From Neobacillus cucumis (GTDB lineage Bacteria > Bacillota > Bacilli > Bacillales > Cytobacillaceae), in the NCBI RefSeq assembly GCF_016908975.1, contig NZ_JAFBEX010000015.1:1-64000 (forward strand): DNA of 64,000 bases, read 5' to 3'. The notes beneath the pieces were generated by a model. It was not told the origin of the DNA, did no database searches, and was given only the letters and a program-made list of their open reading frames with translations. The translations under genes were made by a program, and so were the position numbers. Positions 32,401-40,950 of this stretch are shown piece by piece; position 1 is the stretch's first letter, and each line of letters begins with the position of its first letter.

Positions 32401-32769
32401 TTAATCCCACTCGATAAATTCTAGACGGTTTCCAAACGGGTCAAAGACATAGATTCTACTTGCACCAGGAAGATGACCATCTTCCGCAAAGGCAATGCTG
32501 TGTTCTTTTAGCTGACTTTTTAATTCTTCTATATTATCAACCACAAAGGCTGGGTGTGCCTTTTTAGCAGGTGAAAAGGGTTCTTCCACCCCAATATGAA
32601 GCTGGAAGGTACTAAACTCAAACCAAACCCCACCTCGCTTTTTTAACTCTTCTGGCTTATCAACCTCAGTTAAACCAAGGATGCCAGAGAAAAACTTTCT
32701 GGCAGAATCTTCGCAACCTTTCGGACCAGCTAATTGAACGTGATCAATTTTTTTTATCGCAAATGCCAT
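32401..32769 (-). CDS. VOC-family (glyoxalase-like) protein
   Basis: 122 residues, one VOC unit with KKIDHVQLAGP at the N-terminus, QLHIGVE in the middle and NRLEFIEW at the C-terminus, giving His, His and Glu as likely metal ligands. GGGAGGGG precedes ATG. Substrate unknown. It is flanked by the dispersed repeat on its 3' side and by the ABC exporter operon upstream, and is probably a single-gene unit. Confidence 0.85.
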   Translation of the reverse strand: MAFAIKKIDHVQLAGPKGCEDSARKFFSGILGLTEVDKPEELKKRGGVWFEFSTFQLHIGVEEPFSPAKKAHPAFVVDNIEELKSQLKEHSIAFAEDGHLPGASRIYVFDPFGNRLEFIEWD

Positions 32770-32876
32770 TTAGACCCCTCCCTTTTGGGCTTCATCATTA
32801 TTTTATAAAATTATTAATTTTCCATCAAATTATAAGGTGGAAATCGCTACATTTTCAACGTTTGACTTCTAAAAAA

Positions 32877-32904
32877 GCTATTCCTGCATCAACAGGAATA
32901 GCTA
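32877..32904 (-). terminator. Terminator of the ABC exporter operon
   Basis: AGCTATTCCTG and CAGGAATAGCT arms with TTTTTT on the minus strand. Confidence 0.85.
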
Positions 32905-32908
32905 GGAT

Positions 32909-33898
32909 TTAATAAACATCTTTTTTTGTAAATACCGTAAATGAAACAATCAATGCCAATGCCCACCAGATGAATAATACCATCATCGAGAAGGAAAGAG
33001 TCATTCCTTCAATTGGCGGTGCATTTCCGGTCATATAATCTGTTAACCGCAGATTGACCATAAAAAAGTATTTTGCTGATTGCCAAGAAGATACCATATT
33101 ACTTAGTATGGCACCTGAAATGAGTGCTGCAAGCATGACTCCCATTCCGGCCGCGGTGCTGCGAATGAGGACAGACAACATAAACGATAAGGTACCAACC
33201 ACAAGAGCTACAAACCATACCAAACCAAAATCCATTAAAAGAAACTTCCAAAGGCTGAGTAGTCTTACATCCTCAGTGTTTAAACCTGTATCAGTTACAT
33301 TAAACCCAGTTAAGATGGGCGCCCCCCATCCCTTATAACCAAAGACTAATCCCGAAATTACATAGGATAGGATCCCTGCTATCGCAATAATCAACGAAAC
33401 GGCTATGCAAAGTGTAATGTATTTACTTAGGAGTACCTTCCACCTTTTTACCGGCCTTGTCAGCAGCAGCTTAATGGAACCGAGGCTGTGTTCTGAAGAT
33501 ACCAAATCACTTGCGATCACCATGACCATTAAAGGAATAAATAAATCAATTGAGTTTTCTAAAAAGATCCGCATGAATGTTGGTGCACCCGGCTCCGATG
33601 GATTGATGTTATGATCCAAATAATATTGTTGCTGCTGCAAAGAGATTTGTAGTTGTTTTTTCCATTCATCAGATATCCTGCTGCTGCTAAGACGGTTAGT
33701 TGTATCAACGATTTGCTGCTGCAAAATGGTCCGCCAATCACTTGTTCCTAATTTTTCTCGCTGTGTTTGGACCTGCTTATATTGTGCGTATGTAAATAGC
33801 ATGACTAGAACACCAATAATCAAAGCAATAACGACAAGCCTCTTTTTGGCGATCAGTTTCATCATTTCATTTTGAATCAATTTATTCAATCGAGTCAC
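32909..33898 (-). CDS. ABC-2 type permease
   Basis: 329 residues, with one N-terminal helix, a Gln-rich extracytoplasmic segment (about 40-105) and five further helices, typical of ABC-2 membrane subunits (LLLTRPVKRWKVLLSKY is the conserved loop after the second helix). It partners with the ATPase encoded upstream; the frames overlap by 17 bp. Substrate unknown; relatives export lantibiotics, bacitracin-like peptides or Na+. Confidence 0.85.
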   Translation of the reverse strand: MTRLNKLIQNEMMKLIAKKRLVVIALIIGVLVMLFTYAQYKQVQTQREKLGTSDWRTILQQQIVDTTNRLSSSRISDEWKKQLQISLQQQQYYLDHNINPSEPGAPTFMRIFLENSIDLFIPLMVMVIASDLVSSEHSLGSIKLLLTRPVKRWKVLLSKYITLCIAVSLIIAIAGILSYVISGLVFGYKGWGAPILTGFNVTDTGLNTEDVRLLSLWKFLLMDFGLVWFVALVVGTLSFMLSVLIRSTAAGMGVMLAALISGAILSNMVSSWQSAKYFFMVNLRLTDYMTGNAPPIEGMTLSFSMMVLFIWWALALIVSFTVFTKKDVY

Positions 33899-34796
33899 CC
33901 CCTGTAAGCTCGAGGAATAAATCTTCCAATACTGGCATTTTCCGATTTATTTCTGTAACAGACACACCTGCTGTGACAAGCTGTTTATTCCATTCCGATG
34001 TTTTCTGCTCATTGAATTCTGTTACAACTGTTCCATCTTCTTTTACTTCAATAGCAGTCAATGATCCCAGTACTTGCTTTCCTTTTTCAAGCGGAGATAT
34101 TCGCCAAACAACTCGTTCCCGGTTTGCAAGGAGCTGCTCTACCGTATCTATTTTAATAATCGTTCCTTTAGATATAATGGCAACTCGGTCACATAACAAT
34201 TGAATTTCACTTAACAAATGACTCGAAACAAGAACGCTTAGCCCCTCCTGTTCTGCCAAAAAACGGATAAACTGACGCATCTCACGAATTCCTGCTGGAT
34301 CTAATCCATTGGTCGGTTCATCTAAAATCAATACCTTTGGGCGACCTAAAAGAGCTTGAGCAATCCCAAGGCGCTGACGCATTCCTAATGAATAGGTTTT
34401 GACTTTATCATGAATCCGATCTGTTAAGCCGACCAGCTCAGTAACCTCCTTAATGCGCTCCTCCCCTATCCCTTCAAGCATTCGGGCAAAATGAAGCAGA
34501 TTATTATAGCCTGATAAGTATGGATATAATTCCGGATTTTCTACAATACAACCAAGATTGCTCATGGCATCTTGAAACTTTTCTGCTACATTACTACCGC
34601 ATATATAGATGGTCCCTGAGGTGGGTTTTATAAGTCCCACCAGCATCCGAATGGTTGTTGTTTTCCCAGCTCCATTTGGTCCTAGGAACCCAAATACTTC
34701 TCCTTCATGCAAATCAAATGTGAGACCCTTAATGATTTCTCTTTTTCCTATGACTTTTTTTAGATTTTCTACAGCTAAGGTTATTTTTTTTTCCAT
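33882..34796 (-). CDS. ABC transporter ATPase
   Basis: 304 residues with Walker A GPNGAGKTT (about 39-47), signature YSLGMRQRLGIAQ, Walker B VLILDEPTNGLDP and the H-loop SSHLLSE. A C-terminal regulatory domain of about 85 residues follows, as in BcrA/CcmA-type exporters. AAGGAGAAG precedes ATG. It heads the two-gene exporter, with the GDSL hydrolase gene 12 bp upstream as a possible third member. Confidence 0.92.
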   Translation of the reverse strand: MEKKITLAVENLKKVIGKREIIKGLTFDLHEGEVFGFLGPNGAGKTTTIRMLVGLIKPTSGTIYICGSNVAEKFQDAMSNLGCIVENPELYPYLSGYNNLLHFARMLEGIGEERIKEVTELVGLTDRIHDKVKTYSLGMRQRLGIAQALLGRPKVLILDEPTNGLDPAGIREMRQFIRFLAEQEGLSVLVSSHLLSEIQLLCDRVAIISKGTIIKIDTVEQLLANRERVVWRISPLEKGKQVLGSLTAIEVKEDGTVVTEFNEQKTSEWNKQLVTAGVSVTEINRKMPVLEDLFLELTGGDSIE

Positions 34797-34808
34797 AATT
34801 TCTTCTCC

Positions 34809-35585
34809 TTACCAGGTAAGCAGTGAGGCTACACGTTCAGCAATTAAACGATACCCTTTTGAGTTCGGATGAAATTTGTCTGAATAAAGATAGTCATTAA
34901 CCTTTAGTTCAAACAAATCAAATGTTGGTACAAAAACAATTTTGGGGAATTCTGCACTTATTTCAGCACTGTCATAATTCCAATGGCGGACTACCTTTGA
35001 CATTTCCTTTCCCTGCTCTAATTCAATAAACGGATTGTATAAGCCAATAAAAAACACATTGGCCGTTTGGTTGTTCTTTCGAATCTGCTCCAAGATATAC
35101 TTCAAATTAGCAAGATATTGTTTTTCGATTTTTGCTACATTGGCGGATGAATAATCGGTTAATCCTTGCCCGCCTCGGAACAAATCATTTCCACCAATGG
35201 TGACTAACACGATATCCGCTTTTTTAATCTGACGGGCTACTTCTGTTTGTTGAACTTGTTTACGAAGCTGGTTTGACGTTTGACCATTAATGCCTAAATT
35301 GGTTAACTGTACCTGCTTTTTGGTTTTTTTCTTAATTTCATCAGTTAAATCTCCAACATACCCTTTTCCAGTTTCATCACCGGTCCCTCTTGTTAACGAG
35401 TCTCCTAGTGCTACGATCGTTAGACCCTTTGTGTTTTCCACCTTTTGAGTAGCAGTATTTGCAGCTGGAACCTTATCCGGTTTTCCAGCATAATATTCGC
35501 TTACAGCCCAGGCAAGTCCACTCAGCCAGAGGAGACAAAACAATCCCCCAACAGCCGTAATGGTCCGGATGGTATTCTTACCCAT
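34809..35585 (-). CDS. GDSL-type lipase/esterase, membrane-anchored
   Basis: About 258 residues. An N-terminal membrane anchor (about 8-27) precedes the SGNH hydrolase domain: block I ALGDSLTRGTG with the nucleophile Ser, block II Gly in GINGQTSNQL, block III VTIGGNDLFRGG and block V DKFHPNSKGY with the catalytic Asp and His. These hydrolyse acyl esters or acetyl groups. The ATG at 35585 has AAAGGG upstream (a GTG at 35594 is possible). Co-directional with the ABC exporter. Confidence 0.87.
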   Translation of the reverse strand: MGKNTIRTITAVGGLFCLLWLSGLAWAVSEYYAGKPDKVPAANTATQKVENTKGLTIVALGDSLTRGTGDETGKGYVGDLTDEIKKKTKKQVQLTNLGINGQTSNQLRKQVQQTEVARQIKKADIVLVTIGGNDLFRGGQGLTDYSSANVAKIEKQYLANLKYILEQIRKNNQTANVFFIGLYNPFIELEQGKEMSKVVRHWNYDSAEISAEFPKIVFVPTFDLFELKVNDYLYSDKFHPNSKGYRLIAERVASLLTW

Positions 35586-35687
35586 GTATGACACCCTTTC
35601 TGGCCTTTTTCTATTATTTAATCACAGTTGCAGTTTGAAACAAACTTTTCAAGGGTTTTTCAACATTAAAATTTCGTGAATTTGACA

Positions 35688-35951
35688 AAGAAAAGCGTAA
35701 GGCGTTTAGCTTTCGGCGACAAGCACAAGACGAGCCGGCCGAAAGGTTGTTTTTTAACCTTTTGGACGGATTGATTTAAAAGTGGAGGCGACTGTTCTGG
35801 GACTTTAGGCTAAGATATCCCCTGTAAGAAGGCGCTTTTTGCCTTCTTCAGGGGGCAGCTTAGACTACGAGTCCCAAGGAGCCGCAACTGGATAAGCTTG
35901 TGACCTCGAGCCGATGACGCCTGAAGCTGGACAATTTTCGAAGTCGAAAAT
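35688..35951. repeat. Dispersed palindromic repeat, copy 2 (inverted, interrupted)
   Basis: The reverse complement of copy 1 at 32243-32382, interrupted by about 120 bp at 35775-35894. The two copies face each other across the VOC, ABC and GDSL genes. Together they occupy most of the 35595-36013 gap. Confidence 0.8.
35775..35894. mobile_element. Small palindromic insert in repeat copy 2 (MITE-like)
   Basis: It consists of two large arms (GGGACT / AGTCCC, GCTAAG / CTTAG) around a perfect inner hairpin (AAGAAGGC, loop, GCCTTCTT). Copy 1 lacks it, so it inserted later or copy 1 lost it. No coding capacity. Boundaries are approximate. Confidence 0.55.
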
Positions 35952-35972
35952 TCTTACCTTTTATATAAAAAA

Positions 35973-36001
35973 CAAGCCGACTTCCATATGGAAATCGGCT
36001 T
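35973..36001. terminator. Terminator of the flavohemoglobin gene
   Basis: AAGCCGA.TTCCA and TGGAA.TCGGCTT arms with A-run and T-run on either side. Confidence 0.85.
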
Positions 36002-36013
36002 GCTTTTTTGTTT

Positions 36014-37225
36014 TTATTCTAAATTCCCCTTAGGGCCAAAGAATTCAAAGTGAATTCTGCTTTCATCTACACCTAATTCTTTTAAAGAACGATTGATTGA
36101 TTTCATAAATGGCACTGGACCACAGAAATAAAATTCTGCATCCTCAATCGAAACATGATCCTTTATCCAGTCACCTGTTACAAAGCCTTCTACATCAAAT
36201 TGTTCATTTAAACGGTCCTCATCAGTCGGTGAATCATAGAAAACAAAGGAATTGACATTGTCACGAGCTGATATCTGTTCAACCTCGTCTCTTAATGCAT
36301 GCACATTGCTATTTGCTGCTGCATGAACAAATGTCACGTTCCGTTCAGGTTGTACCTCAACAACTGTTTTTAACATACTTAACATTGGTGTTAATCCGAC
36401 ACCTCCGCTTAGTAAAACAACAGGGTTTGTTTTTTCTGTATCTAGGATAAAATCACCTGCAGGTGCACTTATTTTCAGAATGTCTCCTTCAGTTACATTA
36501 TCATGTAAGTAGTTTGAAACCATCCCATCAGGATTAGCTGTACCTGCCTCACGTTTTACACTAATTCTGTAGTAGTCATTTCCAGGTGCATCTGAAAGGC
36601 TATATTGACGGATGTGAGTAAACTTCTCACCCTCCATTTCTAGTTTAATACTAATATATTGCCCTGGCATAAAACTAGCTATTTCACGTTGATCTTCTGG
36701 TTTTAAGTAGAATGAAGTTATTACTTCACTTTCCTTTACTTTACGTTCAACGATGAATTGACGGAATCCATCCCAGCCTCCACGCTGGTGCTCAGCTTCA
36801 TCATACATTTCTGCTTCCACACTAATAAAAGCATCAGCAATCACGCCGTAAGCCTCTGCCCATGCGTTAATAATTTCATCTGTTGCAGCATCACCTAAAA
36901 CATCTTTAATAGCCATTAAAAGATGTTTTCCTACAATTGGATAGTGTTCTGGCTTGATCCCAAGACTTCTGTGTTTATGGGCAATTTGCTTAACGACTGG
37001 AAGGATTGCTTCAAGATTATCGATATACATTGCCGCTGCATAAACGGTTCCGGCAAGCGCTTTTTGCTGTCTTCCTTGTTTTTGATTAGCGTGATTAAAG
37101 ATATTTAATAATTCAGGATGATTGCCAAACATTAATTGATAAAAGCGGGTAGTTATCGTTTCTCCATGCATTTCTAAGACTGGTACTGTTGATTTAATAA
37201 TGTCAATATTCTTTTGATCTAACAC
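36014..37225 (-). CDS. hmp: Flavohemoglobin (nitric oxide dioxygenase)
   Basis: 403 residues. The globin domain (about 1-138) has the proximal His region QIAHKHRSLGIKPEHYPIVG, followed by an FAD domain with RQYSLSD (about 205-211) and an NAD domain with GGVGLTPMLSML (about 272-283) and a C-terminal FEFFGP. It oxidises NO with O2 to nitrate using NADH. A perfect Fnr-type palindrome and a second inverted repeat lie in its promoter region (37250-37309). ATG has GGAGTG upstream. Confidence 0.94.
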   Translation of the reverse strand: MLDQKNIDIIKSTVPVLEMHGETITTRFYQLMFGNHPELLNIFNHANQKQGRQQKALAGTVYAAAMYIDNLEAILPVVKQIAHKHRSLGIKPEHYPIVGKHLLMAIKDVLGDAATDEIINAWAEAYGVIADAFISVEAEMYDEAEHQRGGWDGFRQFIVERKVKESEVITSFYLKPEDQREIASFMPGQYISIKLEMEGEKFTHIRQYSLSDAPGNDYYRISVKREAGTANPDGMVSNYLHDNVTEGDILKISAPAGDFILDTEKTNPVVLLSGGVGLTPMLSMLKTVVEVQPERNVTFVHAAANSNVHALRDEVEQISARDNVNSFVFYDSPTDEDRLNEQFDVEGFVTGDWIKDHVSIEDAEFYFCGPVPFMKSINRSLKELGVDESRIHFEFFGPKGNLE

Positions 37226-37249
37226 TTTGTAACACTCCTTAACTATTTA

Positions 37250-37309
37250 TCACTATTTCCATAGTGATTATATGATAAAAAAATAGGTGACTATGTGATC
37301 TAAATCACA
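37250..37309. promoter_or_regulatory. Operators between hmp and degV
   Basis: TCACTAT-TTCC-ATAGTGA (37250-37267) is a 7-bp inverted repeat 24 bp upstream of the hmp start. TGTGATCTAAATCACA (37294-37309) is a perfect Fnr-type site, TGTGA-N6-TCACA. Fnr would link hmp to low oxygen; the other repeat may bind NsrR or another regulator, but its sequence does not settle which. Confidence 0.7.
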
Positions 37310-37475
37310 CTTTCATATGTTTGTATAATAAGTTTACTAGATTCTTTTATATTTTCACAAATTATTCAAATTTAACATGACAAATATAACTAGTGAAACT
37401 GTTTTCATTATAGTAATGTTAATTATAGTTTTCCGAACTTTATTTTGAGAGTATCTACGGAGGAAGAGAATTAAG

Positions 37476-38324
37476 ATGAGCAAAGCAAAAATTGCGTGGA
37501 TAACTGATTCAACTGCTACCTTAAGCAAATCATTTATTGAAAAACATCACATATATGTGATTCCCTTACATGTTGTCATAAATGATGAATTTTATAAAGA
37601 AACAATTGATATATCAGATCAGGAATTTTATGAGCGGATGAAAACCGAGGAAGGGAAGTTCCAGTCGTCCCAGCCTTCTATTAATGATTTTGTTGAGCTC
37701 TATAAGAAATTAAAAGAAGATTACGATTTCGGAATCGCGATTCATGCTTCTAGTGTGTTAACAGGGACTTATCAGTCATCCGTTATGGCGGCTAATATGG
37801 AAGATTTCAAATTATATGCGATCGACTCCCAAATTGGTTCTTACCCGCTTTCTCATTTGATTAAAAAAGGGATTGAACTTGTCGGGCAGGGCTTGGACGC
37901 TGAAGAAGTTGTTTCTGAACTAAATGCTTTACGGAGCGAAACTCGTTTGTATTTGGTTCCATCCAATTTGGATCAACTTCACAAAAGCGGGCGGGTTTCC
38001 GGAGGACAAAAAATATTGGCTTCCCTATTTAATATTAAACCGATTTTATCGATTGAAGCTGGAGCTGCACAGATTAAGGAGAAAGTTCGGACAGATAAAA
38101 AAGCCATTGCCTGGCTGGCTTCTAAATTAAGAGAAGATCTTGAAACGAAAACAGTGGAAAAAGTAGCGATTGTTCATGCGAACGATCTCAATAAGGCTGC
38201 TGTTATGGAAGAAAACATTAACGAAAACTTCCCAGGAATCGAAACAGAAATAATGATGCTTATCCCGGTTGCAGGCGTCCATACCGGTGTCGGGACGATT
38301 GGACTTTCGTGGGTGTGCGAATAA
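37476..38324 (+). CDS. DegV-family fatty-acid binding protein
   Basis: 282 residues. The DegV fold is seen from AWITDSTATLS and the strong signatures KFQSSQPSINDF, SVLTGTYQSSV and IDSQIGSYPLSHL. Family members (FakB) bind fatty acids and present them to the kinase FakA for phosphorylation. No fakA is nearby. GGAGGAAGAG precedes ATG. It is followed by a terminator. Confidence 0.9.
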   Translation: MSKAKIAWITDSTATLSKSFIEKHHIYVIPLHVVINDEFYKETIDISDQEFYERMKTEEGKFQSSQPSINDFVELYKKLKEDYDFGIAIHASSVLTGTYQSSVMAANMEDFKLYAIDSQIGSYPLSHLIKKGIELVGQGLDAEEVVSELNALRSETRLYLVPSNLDQLHKSGRVSGGQKILASLFNIKPILSIEAGAAQIKEKVRTDKKAIAWLASKLREDLETKTVEKVAIVHANDLNKAAVMEENINENFPGIETEIMMLIPVAGVHTGVGTIGLSWVCE

Positions 38325-38350
38325 AGGACTGATTATCCGTCAGTCCTTTT
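38324..38350 (+). terminator. Terminator of the degV gene
   Basis: AAGGACTGA and TCAGTCCTT arms with TTTTCTTG after them. Confidence 0.85.
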
Positions 38351-38356
38351 CTTGTT

Positions 38357-39022
38357 TTATAAAATTTCTTTGGCTTTGGCTTCCGTTAGCCAACTCGGAA
38401 ACTCATTTAGCAATTGGTTATACAAATCTTCATCGGTTGTTTTTTCAATATCCTTAATATGAAAAAAGTTAGCATTGTCTACAAAGCGACCTTCCATCGT
38501 ATCTAATTTTTCTAGTACTTCAAAATTAGAATCCCCAATTCCTACAAATTGCCAAAAGATTGGTTTGTTGGAAGATTCAACTACAGGTTTCTTAATCGTT
38601 CTTTTACATCCTCCATCATTGATAAAAACGATAAAAGCAGGCTCCGGGGAAGGTGACTCAACTGTATACTTCTTTATAACATCTTCCATCACTGGTGGTT
38701 CATCATTTCTTCCAAACTTATGTATGAGATCATTATTTAAAATATACTCTTCCACATAATTTACAAAGTCCCGCTCTGTTACGGATTTCAACCTAGAAAA
38801 TTCGTTATCATAGACCCAAACATCTAATGTACCGTCATCATCAAATTGACTGGCAACCGCTAGAATCCTCTCCACAACCTTTTGGACAGTACCATTTTTA
38901 TATAAGCCTCTCATCGAACCTGATATATCCAGCACTAATCCAACTCTCGCAACAACTTTGGAAAGCTTCTTTTTTTCTAAAACAACTCCTGCTTTTTGTT
39001 TCAATAAACTTATGGATGACAT
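38357..39022 (-). CDS. VWA-domain protein (TerF/tellurium-type)
   Basis: 221 residues, a single von Willebrand A domain with the MIDAS motif LVLDISGSMRGLY (about 28-40), a second metal ligand in FGRNDEPP and the late FINDGG. The layout matches VWA proteins that accompany TerD/TerB stress modules in bacteria. A TerD-TerB fusion is encoded 14 kb away. No signal peptide is present, so it acts in the cytoplasm. Confidence 0.83.
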   Translation of the reverse strand: MSSISLLKQKAGVVLEKKKLSKVVARVGLVLDISGSMRGLYKNGTVQKVVERILAVASQFDDDGTLDVWVYDNEFSRLKSVTERDFVNYVEEYILNNDLIHKFGRNDEPPVMEDVIKKYTVESPSPEPAFIVFINDGGCKRTIKKPVVESSNKPIFWQFVGIGDSNFEVLEKLDTMEGRFVDNANFFHIKDIEKTTDEDLYNQLLNEFPSWLTEAKAKEIL

Positions 39023-39158
39023 TATATATTCCTCCCACTTAAGTATGGTGCGATTCCTAGAATATTAGCATCTTCTGTTATTATACTTCATTTGAAAAAT
39101 ATGTTAGATTATTTTGTATAATATAGTTTTATAAAATTTGTGAAATGGGTTTGAAAAA

Positions 39159-39749
39159 ATGAAGAAAAATAAAAGCTTGTTACGATTATTAAATATTTTT
39201 ATTGGATTGGGGCTTGTATATGCAGTCTTTTTACAAGTAAAAATTTACCAATATAGTAACCTAAAAGCTCCTAGGAATGCAGATTATCTTATCGTTCTTG
39301 GAGCAAGGGTAAACGGCGTGGAACCATCATTGGTTTTAGCCAGCAGGATTGATACTGCAGCAAAGTACCTAAAAGAAAACAAAAAATCGGTTGTGATTGC
39401 TTCAGGCGGAATGGGACCAGGTGAAGATATTTCTGAAGCGGACGCTATTAAAAGAGAACTCGTTAAGCAAGGGATCAATGAATCTCGTATTTTATTAGAA
39501 GACCGTTCTACAAATACATACGAAAATATTAAGTTCTCCAAAAGGCTCCTACCCCCCCAGGAAAAAAGTATTGTAGTTGTGACCAGTAGTTTTCATCTAT
39601 ATCGTGCGATATCTTTAGCTCAGTACCAAGGGTTGAGGGTAAAGGGCTTATCTGCGGAGACACCATGGATGGCGGTGTTTAAATCATATTCTCGTGAATA
39701 TTTAGCGATTACAAAATACTATTTAGATAGATATCTACTAGGTTTTTAG
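39159..39749 (+). CDS. YdcF/SanA-type DUF218 protein
   Basis: 196 residues with one N-terminal membrane anchor (about 8-25), then the DUF218 fold: DYLIVLGARVNG, ASGGMGPGEDISEADA, LLEDRSTNTYEN and VVTSSFHLYRA. Relatives (SanA, YdcF, ElyC) act in envelope processes and may bind S-adenosylmethionine; the exact reaction is not known. ATG lacks a strong ribosome site, but the frame is complete. Confidence 0.85.
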   Translation: MKKNKSLLRLLNIFIGLGLVYAVFLQVKIYQYSNLKAPRNADYLIVLGARVNGVEPSLVLASRIDTAAKYLKENKKSVVIASGGMGPGEDISEADAIKRELVKQGINESRILLEDRSTNTYENIKFSKRLLPPQEKSIVVVTSSFHLYRAISLAQYQGLRVKGLSAETPWMAVFKSYSREYLAITKYYLDRYLLGF

Positions 39750-39788
39750 CAAAGAAAACTCGAATTTTGGATTGGAACAGATGAAAAA

Positions 39789-39866
39789 TGTCCTTCATCC
39801 CTGTTATGAAGGACAAAACTCGATTGGGCAACATGGAAAATGTCCTTCAACCGTGTATGAAGGGCA
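39789..39866. repeat. Tandem hairpin pair, 52-bp period
   Basis: TGTCCTTCAT / ATGAAGGACA (39789-39815) and TGTCCTTCA / TGAAGGGCA (39841-39866) start exactly 52 bp apart, and share flanks ending GGAAAATG. They resemble the array at 40.65-40.89 kb and lie on the other side of the GNAT gene. Confidence 0.7.
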
Positions 39867-39971
39867 AGTCCTCTTGTGATTTTCCTGTGAATTAAATGGC
39901 GAAGTGATTGACCTGCTTTTTACAGTTTGCGCCCATTTGTAAACCCATTACAATGGATGTCGAGTTTTCTT

Positions 39972-40532
39972 TTATTGGATTTTTGCATAGATACAGGTAT
40001 CACGGAGTTCTTGTCGATCTGCAGAAATGCCGTCATTTTTTAAAATGCCTTCTAGAGTAAATCGTAATTTCTCAGGGATTGCTCGGCTTTTGGTATTTTT
40101 ACTATCACAACGGATTTCTACACGTTTGGCATTTAGTTCTCGGAAGGCAAATTCGGTGATTGCCTTGGTTGATTCTGTAATATAACCATTTCCGCTATGG
40201 CGTGAATCAATCCAGTAGCCAATTTCAAACTTTGGTACATCCCAGTTCATCCGATGAAGTCCTGTTGCCCCGATAAATTGACCGGTTTCCCGATTGAAAA
40301 TATGAAGCCTAAGGTCTTCTCTTGTTAAAAATTTAGCATGTGCGTCCCTTAGGTTGGCTTCAACTTCTTGTTCGGTTTGCTCCCTATTAGCCCAAGGCAT
40401 CCATGGTTTCAGATCATTAATAGATGCCATCATGGCTTCATATACTACTTTTCCATCACCAGGCATCACTTTACGAATAAATAGTCTTTCCGTATAAATT
40501 TCTTCTGGAAAATCTATTAATATTGGTTTCAT
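39972..40532 (-). CDS. GNAT acetyltransferase (RimJ/RimL-like)
   Basis: 186 residues, GNAT fold of the ribosomal-protein or aminoglycoside acetyltransferase type: TERLFIRKVMPGDGKVVYEA, PWANREQTEQEVEA, GATGLHRMNWDVPKFEIGYW and SRHSGNGYITE with the acetyl-CoA loop, then RVEIRCDSKNTKSRAIPEKL. Acceptor unknown. GGGGGAAATA precedes ATG. Hairpin repeat arrays lie on both sides. Confidence 0.87.
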   Translation of the reverse strand: MKPILIDFPEEIYTERLFIRKVMPGDGKVVYEAMMASINDLKPWMPWANREQTEQEVEANLRDAHAKFLTREDLRLHIFNRETGQFIGATGLHRMNWDVPKFEIGYWIDSRHSGNGYITESTKAITEFAFRELNAKRVEIRCDSKNTKSRAIPEKLRFTLEGILKNDGISADRQELRDTCIYAKIQ

Positions 40533-40654
40533 GAATATATTTCCCCCTTCTGAATAATTAAGATTCTCTATTGAACTTTGGTTTTCCTTTATTAATTAGA
40601 TAATTCGTATAATGCAACGTTTTGAGGAATTGTTACCTGATTTTTTCTTTGTGC

Positions 40655-40890
40655 TTGTCCTCATGAACCATCCATGAGGACAAGGATCCCTATTTTTCCC
40701 CAGAGACTGTCCTCATAAACCTTCCATGAGGACAAGTTAACCCGCTTTTTCCCTGAGTTTGTCCTCATAAACCTCCCATGAGGACAACTTACACCGTTTT
40801 TTCTCTAAGATGGTCCTCATAAACCTTCTATGAGGACAAGTTATACCGTTTTTTCTCTAAGATGGTCCTCATGAACCGCCATATAACAAT
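40655..40890. repeat. Tandem array of 52-bp hairpin units (4.5 copies)
   Basis: Each unit has TGTCCTCAT, a loop of AACC plus a few bases, ATGAGGACA, then a conserved spacer ending in a T-run (CCGTTTTTTCTCTAAGAT in the best copies). Hairpins begin at about 40657, 40708, 40760 and 40812, and a half-unit at 40864 reads GGTCCTCATGAACC before breaking off, so the period is 51-52 bp. A partial earlier unit is hinted at 40629-40650. This occupies most of the 40533-40950 gap, next to the proS terminator at about 40908-40946. Confidence 0.85.
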
Positions 40891-40950
40891 GTGCTCCAGT
40901 GCCCATAAATAAAAAGACCCTTCCATAATGGAAGAGCCCTTAAATATATT

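Noticed and set aside
40655..40890. CRISPR array
   Set aside because: The spacers between hairpins are themselves similar from unit to unit, the repeats vary, and no cas gene is near.
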